A stretch of DNA of 64,000 bases from Coffea arabica (Eukaryota; Streptophyta; Magnoliopsida; Gentianales; Rubiaceae), in contig NC_092323.1 in assembly GCF_036785885.1 (NCBI RefSeq), positions 1,776,501 through 1,840,500 of the forward strand. Direction: 5' to 3'. The translations under genes were made by a program, and so were the position numbers. Below, one piece after another: positions 36,583 through 48,385 of the stretch; positions within the stretch are counted from its first letter, which is position 1, and each line of letters begins with the position of its first letter. The notes under the pieces are model-generated. The model was given only the letters and a program-made list of their open reading frames with translations, was not told the DNA's origin and did not search any database.

Positions 36583-37054
36583 TTAATTTGCTTATACAGG
36601 TAAAGCAAATAGTACTGTGTGTAGGAGTAGTAGTAGTGGTTGGCGCCTTGTCATAGCATGTGCATCTCTCCTCTTATGGAATGATGATGGAGTAGTATCC
36701 TACGCAAACCATTAAAAAAAAAAAGTAGAGAAAAAAAATTTGAGTCGGGCGTCGGGAGGGAACCTGGCTGGAAACGTAAGTGATCATTCATTGATCAGAA
36801 ACGTGAGAAAAATTGAAATTTGCATTCCCATATTCATATATGCAGTCGTAGGTTGTGCCGTAGTGCTACCAATTTGGGCCCCGTTATAGTGCCCCTACAT
36901 TACACATTGTCGGCTCACACTTGAATAATAGATCCAATTTTCAAAAATCAAATGGTCCAAATTATCTTGACAAAATTTGAGGCATTGAATATTTAAAGAT
37001 CAGAGCCTGCCCAATTTTGGTTCACACAAACGCAATTCTCCTGCTGAGTCCCCC

Positions 37055-37089
<35 letters not shown>

Positions 37090-37268
37090 ATCTGATCGTT
37101 TGCGCTTCGCGGACGCGCAGTCTTTCAAGTAAAACTAGCTAGCAGCAGCAGCAGCTTCTTCACAACCTTCTCAGGGTTGGGGATTAATTATCTTGATTCA
37201 ATCTTTTCTCTTTCTTTTTAATCGTCGGAACAAGTGGTGATATTTAGTTTTCCTCCATACACACTCCC
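36583..37268 (+). promoter_or_regulatory. Promoter and leader region of the SDR-like gene
   Basis: It includes a CT microsatellite at 37062..37089, a common feature of plant 5' leaders, about 180 bases upstream of the ATG. No clear TATA box could be singled out. Confidence 0.45.
37062..37089. repeat. (CT)n microsatellite
   Basis: About 14 CT units in the leader region of the SDR-like gene. Confidence 0.9.
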
Positions 37269-40200
37269 ATGGAGATTCCCGGGAAGAGGGTCTTGCTCAC
37301 CTCCAATGGCGATGACATTTCTCTCAACCTCGCCCGCCATTTAGCCCGTCGCGGTTGCCGGTACCAATTTCCTTTTCTATCTCTCCATACCCCTACAATA
37401 CTACTATCATTTGCTTTTGCTGGGTTCCTGGGGATTGTTTTATTTATTAATAACTCTTACGTATCTATAGTTACATCTATATCTATATCTATATTTTGTT
37501 AGGCTGGTTTTGATGGGGAATGAGACCCAACTGAAGCTCGCAGCCCACAAGATTAAATGTTCGCTCCCCGACGTCGTCACGCCGGAGGTGGTCGGACTGG
37601 ATATGGAAGACGATAGTGAAGCCGTTTTCGATGTCGCGGTGGCCAAAGCCTCCACTATTCTCGGTTTCTTCGATGCTTTAGTCCATTGTTATTCTTATGA
37701 AGGTACGTTAATTACTTGATTTACTAATCGAGTGGCGCTGCATTTCTTCACTTCTCAGTATTTTTTTCTTTTGTTTCTCTCCTTATCCGGCTTCTGGTCT
37801 CTTACCAACTGCCCCTCCGGTCTCTAGCTACGTGATTTACACACATTCTATAGCCTCCACCCCCCGGCCCGCCCCCGCGGGGGGCCGGCTGTCTGCCTGT
37901 GACTCAATGATCAGTGTTTATGCTTTAAAAATTCCTCTCTTTTGTGGGAAGCTTTTGATTCCATTCCTTGCTGTTAACGGATCCATGTTGTGACACGGAG
38001 GGATACATAGAAAATCTCCGTGACTGATTATGTTGTCTTAATTGAAAGGTACGACTGCGCTCTAGAAATGGTTATATGAGGTTTTTTAGCAAGCTGACAA
38101 GGGCAGGTTAGGTGGATGTACGCAAGGATATCTTTCCCGAATCTCCGTTCTATCGTATCACTAAAATACCCGTTTTTCCTATCTGAGCATTTATTCCCAG
38201 AAAGTGCCGCTTGGTATCGTCAAAGTTTGATGTTGTAACTTGGTAGCACTTTCTGCTGTCTGCTCAACCTGGTGAATTCTCTAACCCAAATATTTTTCTT
38301 TAAAAAAGTTTCTATACATTCTTTCGCTAGATGATAAAGCTTATTTTAATACCACAAGAGCTGGGAAACAGCTTGTTAATTGGTGGGAAAGAGAGGGGAA
38401 AAAAATCAAGTCTTAGTCTTAGTCTAAACCAGGGGGTGGTCAACCTTTTAAGGAATTTACCCTGTCAACCCCCTTTGAAAGGCCAAGCAAACCATAGTAT
38501 ACAATCACATAACCAACGCGGAATTTTCTCGTGTTTTATTGTTTAAAGCCAGCATATTATAAATCTTCAACAAATCTGGCCAGTCAAATCGAATTTGTGA
38601 AAAGGATGATTAATAAAGAACAAAAACCTCAGATGCCACCTCATCAGAAGTTGGGGACCGAAAACCTGAAGTATAGATAGATGAAAGATGCACTATGTTT
38701 GTATTATCAATTTATGCTACTTGTACTCGCTAGGCCGTGAAAATGTCAGAGCTTTCTGAAATTCAGAGACATCCTTGTGACTTCATAGTTCCTGCTGTTT
38801 TTAAGCCTCTGGGTAGCTGGTTTTGTTGGAAATCGTAGCGAGTTATGTTACATCCAGTCTTCATGAAAGCCAAAAGGACACATGATCATAGAACGCTCTG
38901 CTCCTTCCCTTCCTCAGATTTTATTTAAGATCGACAGGGAAACTGATGATTTTATCAATAAAGATTAAGTCAGTCGTTGGAGGAATTTCAGCCGTCAGTT
39001 TTGAAATATGGGTTCTAATTGCCCTTTGAACCATTAGGTGGCAAAGATAGTTGCTATTTTCTAGCCTTAAAGACATGTAGATATCTGTCAATTTTTTTTT
39101 TTTTGTGGGACTTACATGGATTGGGCCCACCATCTTCTCATTCAGCATCCGACTAACCATTTCATAATGTTATATGTATTTCTTCATTGTCACCCTGGTG
39201 TATAGGTTAAAAACAGTCATGATTAGATCACTTGTACTTAATGGGAAAGTAGGGAATTTTGGATAAGTATATTGTGAAGGCTCCAATAGCAGCAAATTGG
39301 CTATATGCTTGTGTGAATACCTAAGTGGCACATGAAGCCTCTTTTCTTTTCTTTTCTTTTTTTTTAATGTGTTTTTGGGTTTAGGGGAACTAAAATTGGT
39401 CTCTGGATTGAAGTCAAAGGACTGCATTCTGAAGAAGAACACCAATCCAAGATGAGATGATAATTCTATGGTGGTTCTCATGTAAGACAGAGGCTAAGTT
39501 TCCAACTAAACTAGCGTTAACCTCAGAAAGATAGAAGGATGTGATTCTGGGGGGCTGGGGAGCTGGTAAGGAAAGGGGGGGGGATGTGGGACCTTTTTCG
39601 GGCTTAATTTGAATAAAAATGGAAAAAAAAGAAAAAAGTTACATTTATACTTGTTTTTGACTTAGGCATTGCAACCTATTGAAGTATGCCAGGCACAAAT
39701 GGAGATCTGTATCAGTCCTATTTACTTTACATGACTATCTTCTTTTTTTGGTTTGTAAATGCATGACTAATTCGATTTCAGGGATATGTAACCACTATGA
39801 GTGGGTTGAAGTGTTGAAATCATATTTCGGCTAAATTGTCGCCTAAAGGCCATGTAGACCAAATGAATTTACTCTCTGTTTAGTTGACGAGTACTGCCTT
39901 TCAGGTGTTGGTATAACCCTATGTTTTCTTTCATAGAAGAATGACAATTGGCATTTTTCCATGTTCTTTCACTGTATGTTACGTAGTCATCTAATAGTGT
40001 TATATTTTGGTGCTGGGATAACGGTATGAGTAACAATGAGGTACTTCTGTCAGCTTTATTGCTACAGAACTCATTTGATCAGTGAAACAACAAAATCCAT
40101 AAGATATTACTGTATATAGATTGCTTTATTGCTAATTATTCAAGGGCATATTTGTCATAAGATGATGCCGCTTTTATAGCCTAGATGATTCTCTTTGGTT

Positions 40201-41373
40201 CTTCCTCTTCCCCCAAAGTAAAGATGCCTTAATTTTGGACACGGAAAGGTACAAAAGTTCTTGTAAAGATGATATTTTAGTTGAATGTTCTGTTACTTTG
40301 AATCAAATTAAACAGGTGAGATGCAAAATCCTCTGGATATAACCGAAGGGGAATTTAAAAAGACAGTAAAAGTCAATTTCCTAGCTGGCTGGTACTTGTT
40401 GAAAGCTGTTGGCAAGCGAATGCGGGATCACAAATCTGGAGGTTCTATTATATTCTTGACTTCAATTGTGGGGGCTGAAAGAGGTCTATATCAAGGAGCT
40501 GCTGCATATGGTGCCTGTTTAGCTGGCGTACAGCAGCTAGTGAGGGTAGGCCAAAACTTTGTCTTGATTTTTGCTCTTTCTGAAGGATAGGATGTTTGTT
40601 AGTTGCTTTGAATTATACTTGGATTTCATTAGTTAATCTTGCATGAAAGGTGCTAATTGTCTTCAAGCATTGCAACTATTAACTCTTCGACGCGACATGA
40701 ATATGTACCCCTTTCTAAAAATTAAAGGCAAACTGTCGTGCTTTCCAGCTGAGTTTCGTTTTAAGATATCAGTCAACAACTTCATGAACTAGTAATTCAG
40801 AATCTCGTAACTTCTTTACATATCCAGTCTTTATATGATATTGCTCAGTGGCCTTTTAAACAGTCAAGGCGAAAAGGCTTTATGGGTCTTCTCAGTAGCT
40901 TGTCTCATAGATTAGAACATTAGGACATGTTACTTGAAGATAAATGTACTGATAATGTAGCAAGAAATACCTCTCGGTAGACAGATGAAAAAAGGGGTTG
41001 TGATGAAGTAATATTCGATCTAATTATTGTTGCTCTATGAATTTTGTTGTTGCTGACTTGACTAATGACGAGCATGTTTAATTCCTATATGCAGACATCT
41101 GCAATGGAGATTGGGAAGTACCAAATCAGGGTAAATGCTATTGCTCGTGGTTTGCACCTTCAAGATGAGTTTCCGGTGTCAGTGGGAAAGGAGAGGGCAG
41201 AGAAGTTGGTCAAAGAAGCAGCACCGCTGCACAGATGGCTGGATGTAGAAAATGATTTAGCTTCCTCTGTCATATATTTGATTAGCAACGGCTCACGCTA
41301 TATGACCGGGACTACCATATTTGTCGATGGTGCACAGTCCCTGGTGAGGCCTCGAATGCGATCTTACATGTGA
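37269..41373 (+). CDS. SDR-fold protein, apparently non-catalytic, four exons
   Basis: Rossmann-fold protein of the short-chain dehydrogenase/reductase superfamily, 266 aa. Exons 37269..37360, 37503..37702, 40316..40545 and 41095..41373 join in frame with GT..AG introns of 142, 2613 and 549 bases. Several SDR hallmarks are altered. The cofactor motif TGxxxGxG reads TSNGDDIS at residues 11-18, the NNAG position reads HCYSYEG at 92-98, and the active-site YxxxK reads Y162-GAC-L166, so the lysine is missing. Asn118 (VKVNFLAGW), Ser147 (FLTSIVG) and Tyr162 remain, as does the C-terminal [12 protein letters not shown] recall a conserved plant family with the same start ([20 protein letters not shown]) and end (VRPRMRSYM), which would mean the changes are ancestral, not decay. 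Function unknown; a binding or scaffold role is inference. Confidence 0.9.
37863..37888. other. GC-only hairpin in intron 2 of the SDR-like gene
   Basis: A block of pure G/C with arms CCGGCC and GGCCGG around CCCC..CGC..GGGG in an otherwise AT-rich intron. No function can be assigned. Confidence 0.6.
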
Positions 41374-44300
41374 TGTGAATAGGTGAAGAAAACCCAATGT
41401 TTGGTATTGGTTTTGTGGTCATGATAGGAATATTGTATCCTATCCATGCGTTACATCTCTTTAAACTCGATTTGACTTGGTTTGAGCTTTAAATTTTGAG
41501 GGTGGAGCATGAAGACGATTATATGGAGTTTCGTTCAGAAAGAAAAAATTGCATGAGATGTTGTGATTGCCTACTACTTAAGAAACTCTTTTTTTATTTG
41601 GGGCTAAATTCCTAATATTAAGAAACTTGGAAACTTTATAGTGCAAAGCAGGAGGCGTAGCATCATCTCCTCATCGTTTCCGGACATTCCTCACAAACAC
41701 GATGAAATGATCAAGGCAATGGAAATTGTGACAGTCGCAGGCTTGTAGCAAATGCTCATGATTCTTATAGGCAAGTAGCAAGCATAATACGACAACTTGC
41801 CCAACTTCATTTCATTTGGTTTTGGATTAATTTTTTATGCATCGATAGTGTAGCGATTATTTTACACTAGCAGTTTTGAATGTATATCATGCGTCCATGA
41901 TTTCAATTTTCAACTTGAGATTATTAATGTTAAAGAAAAAAAAATAAACTAGGAGGTTTAACCGAGTCCAGAGAAATTGATGGGGACTTACGAATGCATT
42001 AGGTACTCGTATGGATTGCATTAAGTACTCGTATGTATGGATTTAGAATAAATTACATATGAAAGGCAAGATTTGATCCATTAATCTCTCAACTTACAAG
42101 ATTTCTATAGCACCAAGGTTTTACTTTTATTTGGAGGTGTGAAACTTTTGAGAAAGATAGAATGGTCTCGTCTTTTGGGCCAACTAATATTATACTACTG
42201 ATGTCAGCCCCTTGGGAAAAAGACATTCCCGCCGCCCCCGGGCGATTTTAGGGGGCCCTGGTGATGATGATGGTTAAAGAAGCTCCTACAGCCTGCCAAG
42301 CAATTCATCAAAATGATTTAAAAGGTCAAACAAACGATGCAGCCTTCAGAGCATCACCATTCCCAACTCCCAAGGCGAACCTGGCTAGAATCTGTAATTG
42401 CAGTGGATTACACCCGAATTCTACTGGTTAATAAGTGCGTTTTCCTGGAAGCTTTTTCTTTAAGAGTAGAAATTGGATTTCCTCAACGGCTCATCTTAGG
42501 CGATATGCCAATTGGCCAACTGAACTGCAGGAGCATCTAAAGGATCTAGCTAGAAAGTATTGGCAATTGCTCCGTTTGGATTTGCTCTTTCGAGAGAAAT
42601 ACCATGTTGTTAACGTGTGATTTATGTGACATAAATGAGTGGTTAGAAGAAAACGGAAGTGGTTAGGCAATCAGGTTGATGTAGCTAATTAGGTTAAAAT
42701 GAGGCTGACTTACCAACATTATTCGAAGAATTAGGTGATTTATGAATAATACATTGAGAGTAATTCACTGTGTTGTGAGCGTTTTGATACATAAATATTC
42801 TCACACAATTTGTGACTTATTTACACCAAACCAGGGTTATAGTAGTGATACTGCCAATTTCAGCATACTTTATTAACATTTTTTTTTCCTTTTTTGGTGA
42901 GTGCGCGAAATTAAGATGCCAGTTTTACCATTTCTTGTTATTGAACTGTACGTAGTTTACACAAGTTGTGAGTTTTAAAAACATAAAAACTTGTTCAAAT
43001 TTAGCTAAAGCAATAAAGGGCCCCTATAACTTCTTCCGTTGGCCGCCCCTGCTCACACACCTTATTCATTCATACAGTATCCGGAGTGGATGCAAAATAT
43101 CTTAACCTAACTCCTCATTATTATAGTGTATGTATATATATGTATATGATCATCTCCCTAAAGCTAAAGCCTAAAGGCGGTGGCTGGTGCTTTTGGTCTT
43201 CACGTCTTGACCTTTCAAATTGATCCAACATTCAATGTTCCAAGTTTTCTTCTCAATTCCAAACCACCTTCGTGTCCCTTACGACTAAAACTAAAAACAA
43301 GAAAGAAAATGAAAAAAAAAAAAAAAAAAGAGGACGTGGAAAATTTCCCCTCCTCCCACCCGCAAAGGAAAGGAAAACAGTGGAAGGAAAATAAAACAGG
43401 AAGCTGGCTGGAAAAGAGAAGAAGGAAGGGAAAAAAAGAAGAAAAGAAGAAAAAAGAGGATGGCTGCGGAACTATTTGACCAGAATACGAATAGTCGAGT
43501 CATTTTTTTCAAACTTACAATGCACGTGGTCTCTCACTTAGACATATGGGTTTTCCTTTTTTTTTTTTTTTTTCCAGTTTAAAGCATCTAATTCTAGTAC
43601 TAGTACTATAATATTAGTATATAAATACACGTACGACTTTCCAATGTGCCGCGGAAGGCGCCCGGCTATTGCAAAAAAGCAGCACAGTGCCGCAGCGCAG
43701 AGAGGACAAGGCCTTTTCTGGTTTCCCGGCCAATTATTACGTACCAAATTTTCCAATTCCGAAGAAGAAAAGATTTGAAGCACAATCACCTGACATCCCT
43801 GCAGCTTCTTGGAAAAAAAAAACTGTTTTTTGATAGAGAGAGAGAGAGAGAGAAGTGTTAGAATATGATAGTAATTCATGAAATGCCATGCATGTTAATT
43901 AAAAAGCTGTTATATAGACTGCCCCAAGTATGCATATGTATAATTTGGGACCATAAATTTATATAGTGTTATTCCGGAACCAGCGCCTGTGGCCTGTGGG
44001 AGGTAATGTCGAAACCAGACGAAGAACCAAGCACGTCAGTGTCTACGAACATGCACCGTTTCGGCAACTAGTAATGAGAAGGCATCGCGCAGCACGCATG
44101 TTGCTCGATCGATCCCTCTCTCTGTACTAAAAAAAAAAAAAAAAAGGAAGAAGAAAGACATCTATTTGTGCTTGTCTGTAAAAAAGAAACAAAAAGTAGA
44201 ACCTCAATATAGGAAGAAGAGAATTGGAGAAGATGAACTTTAGGAAGAAAAGGACGGTCTTGAGTAAACAGCAGGCGGCGGCGGCGGGGAGGACGGGAGT

Positions 44301-44897
44301 GACACACGGGAAAGTTGTTCCAGAACAGGAACTAATAGATACTAAAAAGAAATTTTACGTTAATTCCCAAAAATTTTAGTATTTATGTTTTATCCGTGGA
44401 TGTTTTGCATAAATATGAAAGCTCTTGTAAACATTTTATTATTTGAATTTGAATTTGAAGCCTTCATTTCCATATTTCTTCAAATATGTCTCAATAACTA
44501 ATTGGTTTTAGAGTGACCACCAATTTTGTATTTTCAAATTTTACAAATATGAAATTGGCGTTAATTTAGAAAGATTATAAATTATACGATATTTAAAAGA
44601 ATTGGATAGACAAAAGGGATATATTCATCATGTTAGTATAGATTTACATAATACTTTGTACGTTAACTAATTAAATTTTCTTTTAATACATTTTTTACAT
44701 CACGTTAGCATCACCCAATTTCTTAACTCCCCCGTTTGAGCAATTGTACCTTTTAATCCTTAACTCCTAAGTTTCGCCAATTTGACTCGACTCGTCTCGC
44801 CTTGCCTCGCCTCCCTATTTGAGTTTAAGAATAGAGATAATTTTGCGTAGAGCATCACGAGAATTAAATAAATAACCAAATAAATAAAATAGCAGAC
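41374..44897. other. Long intergenic region, nothing conserved recognised
   Basis: The first few hundred bases should contain the 3' UTR of the SDR-like gene. The rest is AT-rich with A/T homopolymers, a GA tract at about 43836-43853 and purine-rich blocks near 43360-43460. Short frames near 42337-42620 show no family resemblance. Confidence 0.5.
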
Positions 44898-44914
44898 CCA
44901 TGATGCAGAAGTCT

Positions 44915-45095
44915 TTTTTTTTTTGTCGACACAGGGGTGTCTGGATCAATCCTTACGGGGCCCGACTAATCCCCTGCGGTCCGGACCCGGCGTCCCAACC
45001 CGACCCGAACACGATAAGTGCGCGGAGGAATCCAGCAGAGCGGAGACTCGAACTTGGGATCTCAAGGGTCACCAGTGAAAGGCGCTACCGCTGGA
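44915..45095 (-). mobile_element. tRNA-derived SINE on the minus strand
   Basis: Flanked by a perfect 17-bp duplication CCATGATGCAGAAGTCT (44898..44914 and 45096..45112). On the minus strand it starts with an A-box-like TCCAGCGGTAGCGCC, carries the B box GTTCGAGTCTCC, and ends in an A tail (the T run at 44915-44924). Its body differs from that of the SINE at 29871, so it is a different family or subfamily. Confidence 0.9.
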
Positions 45096-46163
45096 CCATG
45101 ATGCAGAAGTCTATCGTCGTCTTTTTCATGAATGGTGAAAGTAGATGAATCGAGTTTTGATTGCACCGTTGTCTTTTAGCATACTTGGGTCATCAAATTT
45201 GATTCGTGAATCTTTTGCTTTGGGACAAATGAAATAAACGATGATTTTGGCTGAAATCCATCTTGTTCTTGCTTCGGCTATAAATGATTATCTTTTAGTT
45301 TTGATCTCCAAAGTTTAATATAGGAGAGATTTTAATCTCTAAAATTTGGACTAACGTAAATATTGTTCCTAATGTTTCAAATTTGAAGCACATTCATCGA
45401 TTTTTTTTTCCCAATTCTTATTGGAATGGAGTTGCATGTAGTCACATAACCCTTGCCTGAAATTTATTATTAAAAAAATTTAATTATGATACTGAAAATT
45501 AATTACTTGCATAACCACATGCATGTAATTAAAAGGAAACGCAGGACCAAAATTTCTGACAAGGGTTAAGTGACTCTGTCCCGATACCATGGCCCTAACT
45601 ATGCTTCAAACAACAAACGTCTAGGAACCCGATTTTCTTTGACCCAAACTTTGGGGACTAAAATAACTCTTGTGACTCAAACTAAACTACGAACATCTAG
45701 TTTAAAGACCAAAATTGCATTTTTTTTTCCTAAAATTAATAATATTAACTTGATAAATCTTTTATGTTACATTAGCCAGCCGTTCTAGATGCATGTCACA
45801 TACGCAAAGTTTGAGATTCAAATTCAAATTAAGATGTCGTGGAATATATTGACAGCGTAGAAAAGATTCATCAACGTTAAATAACTAGTAATCTAACCCA
45901 AAACCAAAAACTAGCTAAAAGCAAAACTTCTAATTTGATTGTGGCATCATCAAAAAATTTCCAACACAAACGACAATTTTTTTTAAAAATGTAATTAGCC
46001 TAAGGGAGGACGTTTTATTACAAAAACCTACTAAATAAACTGAGTACTACCAACTAATCCAAAAAGGTTGAAAATAACCAACACAACTAGTAGTAGTAGT
46101 TAGTTTTGCAAAAAAAAAAAAAAAAAAACCAATAGGAGTAGTTATGCTCGAATAACATGACAT

Positions 46164-46169
46164 GGTCAA
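46164..46169 (-). promoter_or_regulatory. W-box core TTGACC upstream of the WRKY gene
   Basis: Candidate binding site of WRKY factors, about 585 bases upstream of the start codon on the minus strand. Such short motifs also occur by chance. Confidence 0.35.
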
Positions 46170-46373
46170 TATTTTTGTTCTTTTTTTTTCCTTATTGTAA
46201 CGTCAAGATAAAAAAGGTGACGAACTTATTACCGCTCGAACTCACACTCGCTTTTCTTTTCCCATCAGTTTCATTCTGCTTTTATTAAATTAAACGACAA
46301 TACTTGTGACAAAAGTCTTTAAGTATAATCATGTAGCCGCCACAAATTTCCACCTTAATTCCCCGAATTCATC

Positions 46374-46379
46374 TTGACT
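46374..46379 (+). promoter_or_regulatory. W-box TTGACT upstream of the WRKY gene
   Basis: Candidate WRKY binding site about 375 bases upstream of the ATG; would allow auto- or cross-regulation, which is common in the family. Confidence 0.35.
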
Positions 46380-46749
46380 ACACCAATCAGTCTCGATGAC
46401 TGTATTAAGCTAATTGCTTTGTAGACTTATTTTATTTTTCAATGCATCTAAATCAGTCGATGAAACTTCTTTCCAATTAGTCACCCAAAGAACACCTGAC
46501 TTTTCTTCCACGACAAACTCGCAATCCTATTCCTCTGTGCGTGTATATATTCTCTATCTGCATCTTCCACAATGTCTCGTCTCAGTCTGTTTCATACCTT
46601 AAAAAAAGAAAAAAAAGGAATGGTGCACTCGGCTTCCTTCCTCAACAGTGCAAGCCAGTACTACTGATTAGTTAGCCGGCTATCGGACCACGATATACCT
46701 TCTAAGTTCCCAGTTTGATAAATTAAGATCAGCCAACAAACGCAGATTC

Positions 46750-48385
46750 ATGGACCACCAACACCATCATCAAGGAATGCATTTTCTGGGTTCACTGGTG
46801 CAGACGCCGGCTTTGTCATCTATCTCACCAAATAATGAAATACTAGCATCAAGTGGTTATCGTCTCAACATTGGTGATGCTTGTAGCAGCAGGGAAAATG
46901 GATTTCCAGGGCTGAAGGCGCAAATCAAGGGCCCAACGGCACAAGTCAAAGACATATTTGAAAGTAGAACAACTACTGTAGCAGCTGCAGCAAATGAAGT
47001 AAAATCCGGTACTGGGAGTAAAAGAAAGGGCGATCAGAAGAAAACTAGGAAGCCCAGATTCGCTTTCCAGACTAGAAGCCAGGTTGATATACTTGACGAC
47101 GGGTATCGGTGGAGAAAGTATGGTCAAAAGGGAGTTAAGAACAACAAGTTTCCAAGGTAGAAAGAAAACACACACACACACACACACATATGTGGTATCT
47201 TAAAAATATTCATTTTCAAAGTCGTCTTCATTGATAGCTAGCTGATCATCTGTGTATCTGAAATTACTCAATATTCAGTGTTGCTTTTCTGAAAATCACT
47301 ACCTAGTGTGTGTATATATACGTAGAGGACGACTAGTACTGTTAGCAACCTTTAACAATGGCCAAATAGGAAGTTGGAAATGGTTTAACATATATATAGG
47401 GTTTGATGTTTTATAATTGACGTCAGGGTTATCATGGATGATATTGTGACACCACTGCTCCACCATGTGCAAATATATACCTGTGTTGTAAATCTTTTGG
47501 AGTAAAGACCTATTAAAACATCAAACACTATACATATATATCAATGAAAATTAAAAACTCTGTAATTATGCAGTCCCTAGCAGGATCATCAAGCATCTCC
47601 ACCAGTTTATTAACTACTTTTCAAACAAAACGAGTCCTATGTTTTGTGCTTACTTTCCAAGGCCGTCCAATTCAGATATTAGTACAGTTGATAGAACTAT
47701 TCTATTTATACAACCAAACCGGGAAAAAAGAAAGAGAGAGAGAGATCATAACTTGTTCATTTTTGTTGGTGGAAAAACTATTAAAAAGCGATGTTTAGTG
47801 ATTGCTAGCGTAAGCAAAAGGCTGGACAATTCAATTCCTGGAGAATGCGTTGCTGCAGTAACTCCTTAGGGTTCTGTGGCAGCGAGGAGTTTGTAATGTA
47901 ACAATCGGTCGGTGTTAGGCCGGCCGGTTTAAACAAGGATTTTATTTCATCTCTTGGAGGAGCAGGAGCAGGAGTTATACAGCATCCTCTAAATTGTTAA
48001 TTATGATATTGGTTCATTAATCTCTCACTCATTTAGCTAGTTTGAGGCTTGCGTTTATTAGACAGATTAAATGACGTTTAACAGGAGTATTATTACGTAT
48101 CTTATTTGTTTATATATATATGTTGCCACTATATATATATATATTGCATCAAATTAAGTGGCAACTGTAAATTCTTTTTTTTTTTTTTTGGGTTATTGCA
48201 GAAGCTATTACCGATGTACGCATCCTGGGTGCAATGTGAAGAAGCAAGTGCAACGACTGTCCGTAGACGAAGGCATTGTGGTAACTACTTACGAAGGAAT
48301 GCACATTCATCCTACAGAAAAAAACAATGACAATTTTGAACAAATTCTCAACCAGATGCATATTTATCCTCCCCTCTTGATGTGA
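46750..48385 (+). CDS. WRKY transcription factor, group IIc, WRKY75-like
   Basis: Nuclear factor binding W boxes; WRKY75-type members act in phosphate starvation, defence and senescence. Exons 46750..47156 and 48202..48385 give 196 aa; the 1,045-base intron splits an Arg codon just before SYYRCTH, the conserved intron position of WRKY domains. The basic stretch [20 protein letters not shown] precedes the domain at about 91-110. WRKYGQK is residues 121-127, and the zinc ligands are C141, C146, H170 and H172 (C-x4-C-x23-H-x-H). The tail [12 protein letters not shown] matches NFE..L.QM.IY of the WRKY75/43/45/24 subgroup. The residue after WRKYGQK is Gly where most group IIc proteins have Ala (GQKAVKNN). 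The N-terminal half is His- and Ser-rich and poorly conserved. The gene looks complete. Confidence 0.94.
47167..47188. repeat. (AC)n microsatellite in the WRKY intron
   Basis: About 11 AC units shortly after the splice donor. Confidence 0.9.
47398..47532. mobile_element. Small MITE-like inverted repeat in the WRKY intron
   Basis: Left end AGGGTTTGATGTTTTA and, inverted, right end TAGTGTTTGATGTTTTA; about 135 bp between TA-rich flanks. Superfamily not assigned. Confidence 0.5.

Larger units (their letters stand above)
45113..46749. other. Intergenic and WRKY promoter
   Basis: No gene. The right part is the WRKY upstream region. Two W-box cores are present (46164..46169 and 46374..46379) and a TATATAT string at 46543..46549. 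Confidence 0.5.

Noticed and set aside
43180-43479. 99-codon Lys/Glu-rich frame
   Set aside because: Translation of a purine-rich low-complexity tract.
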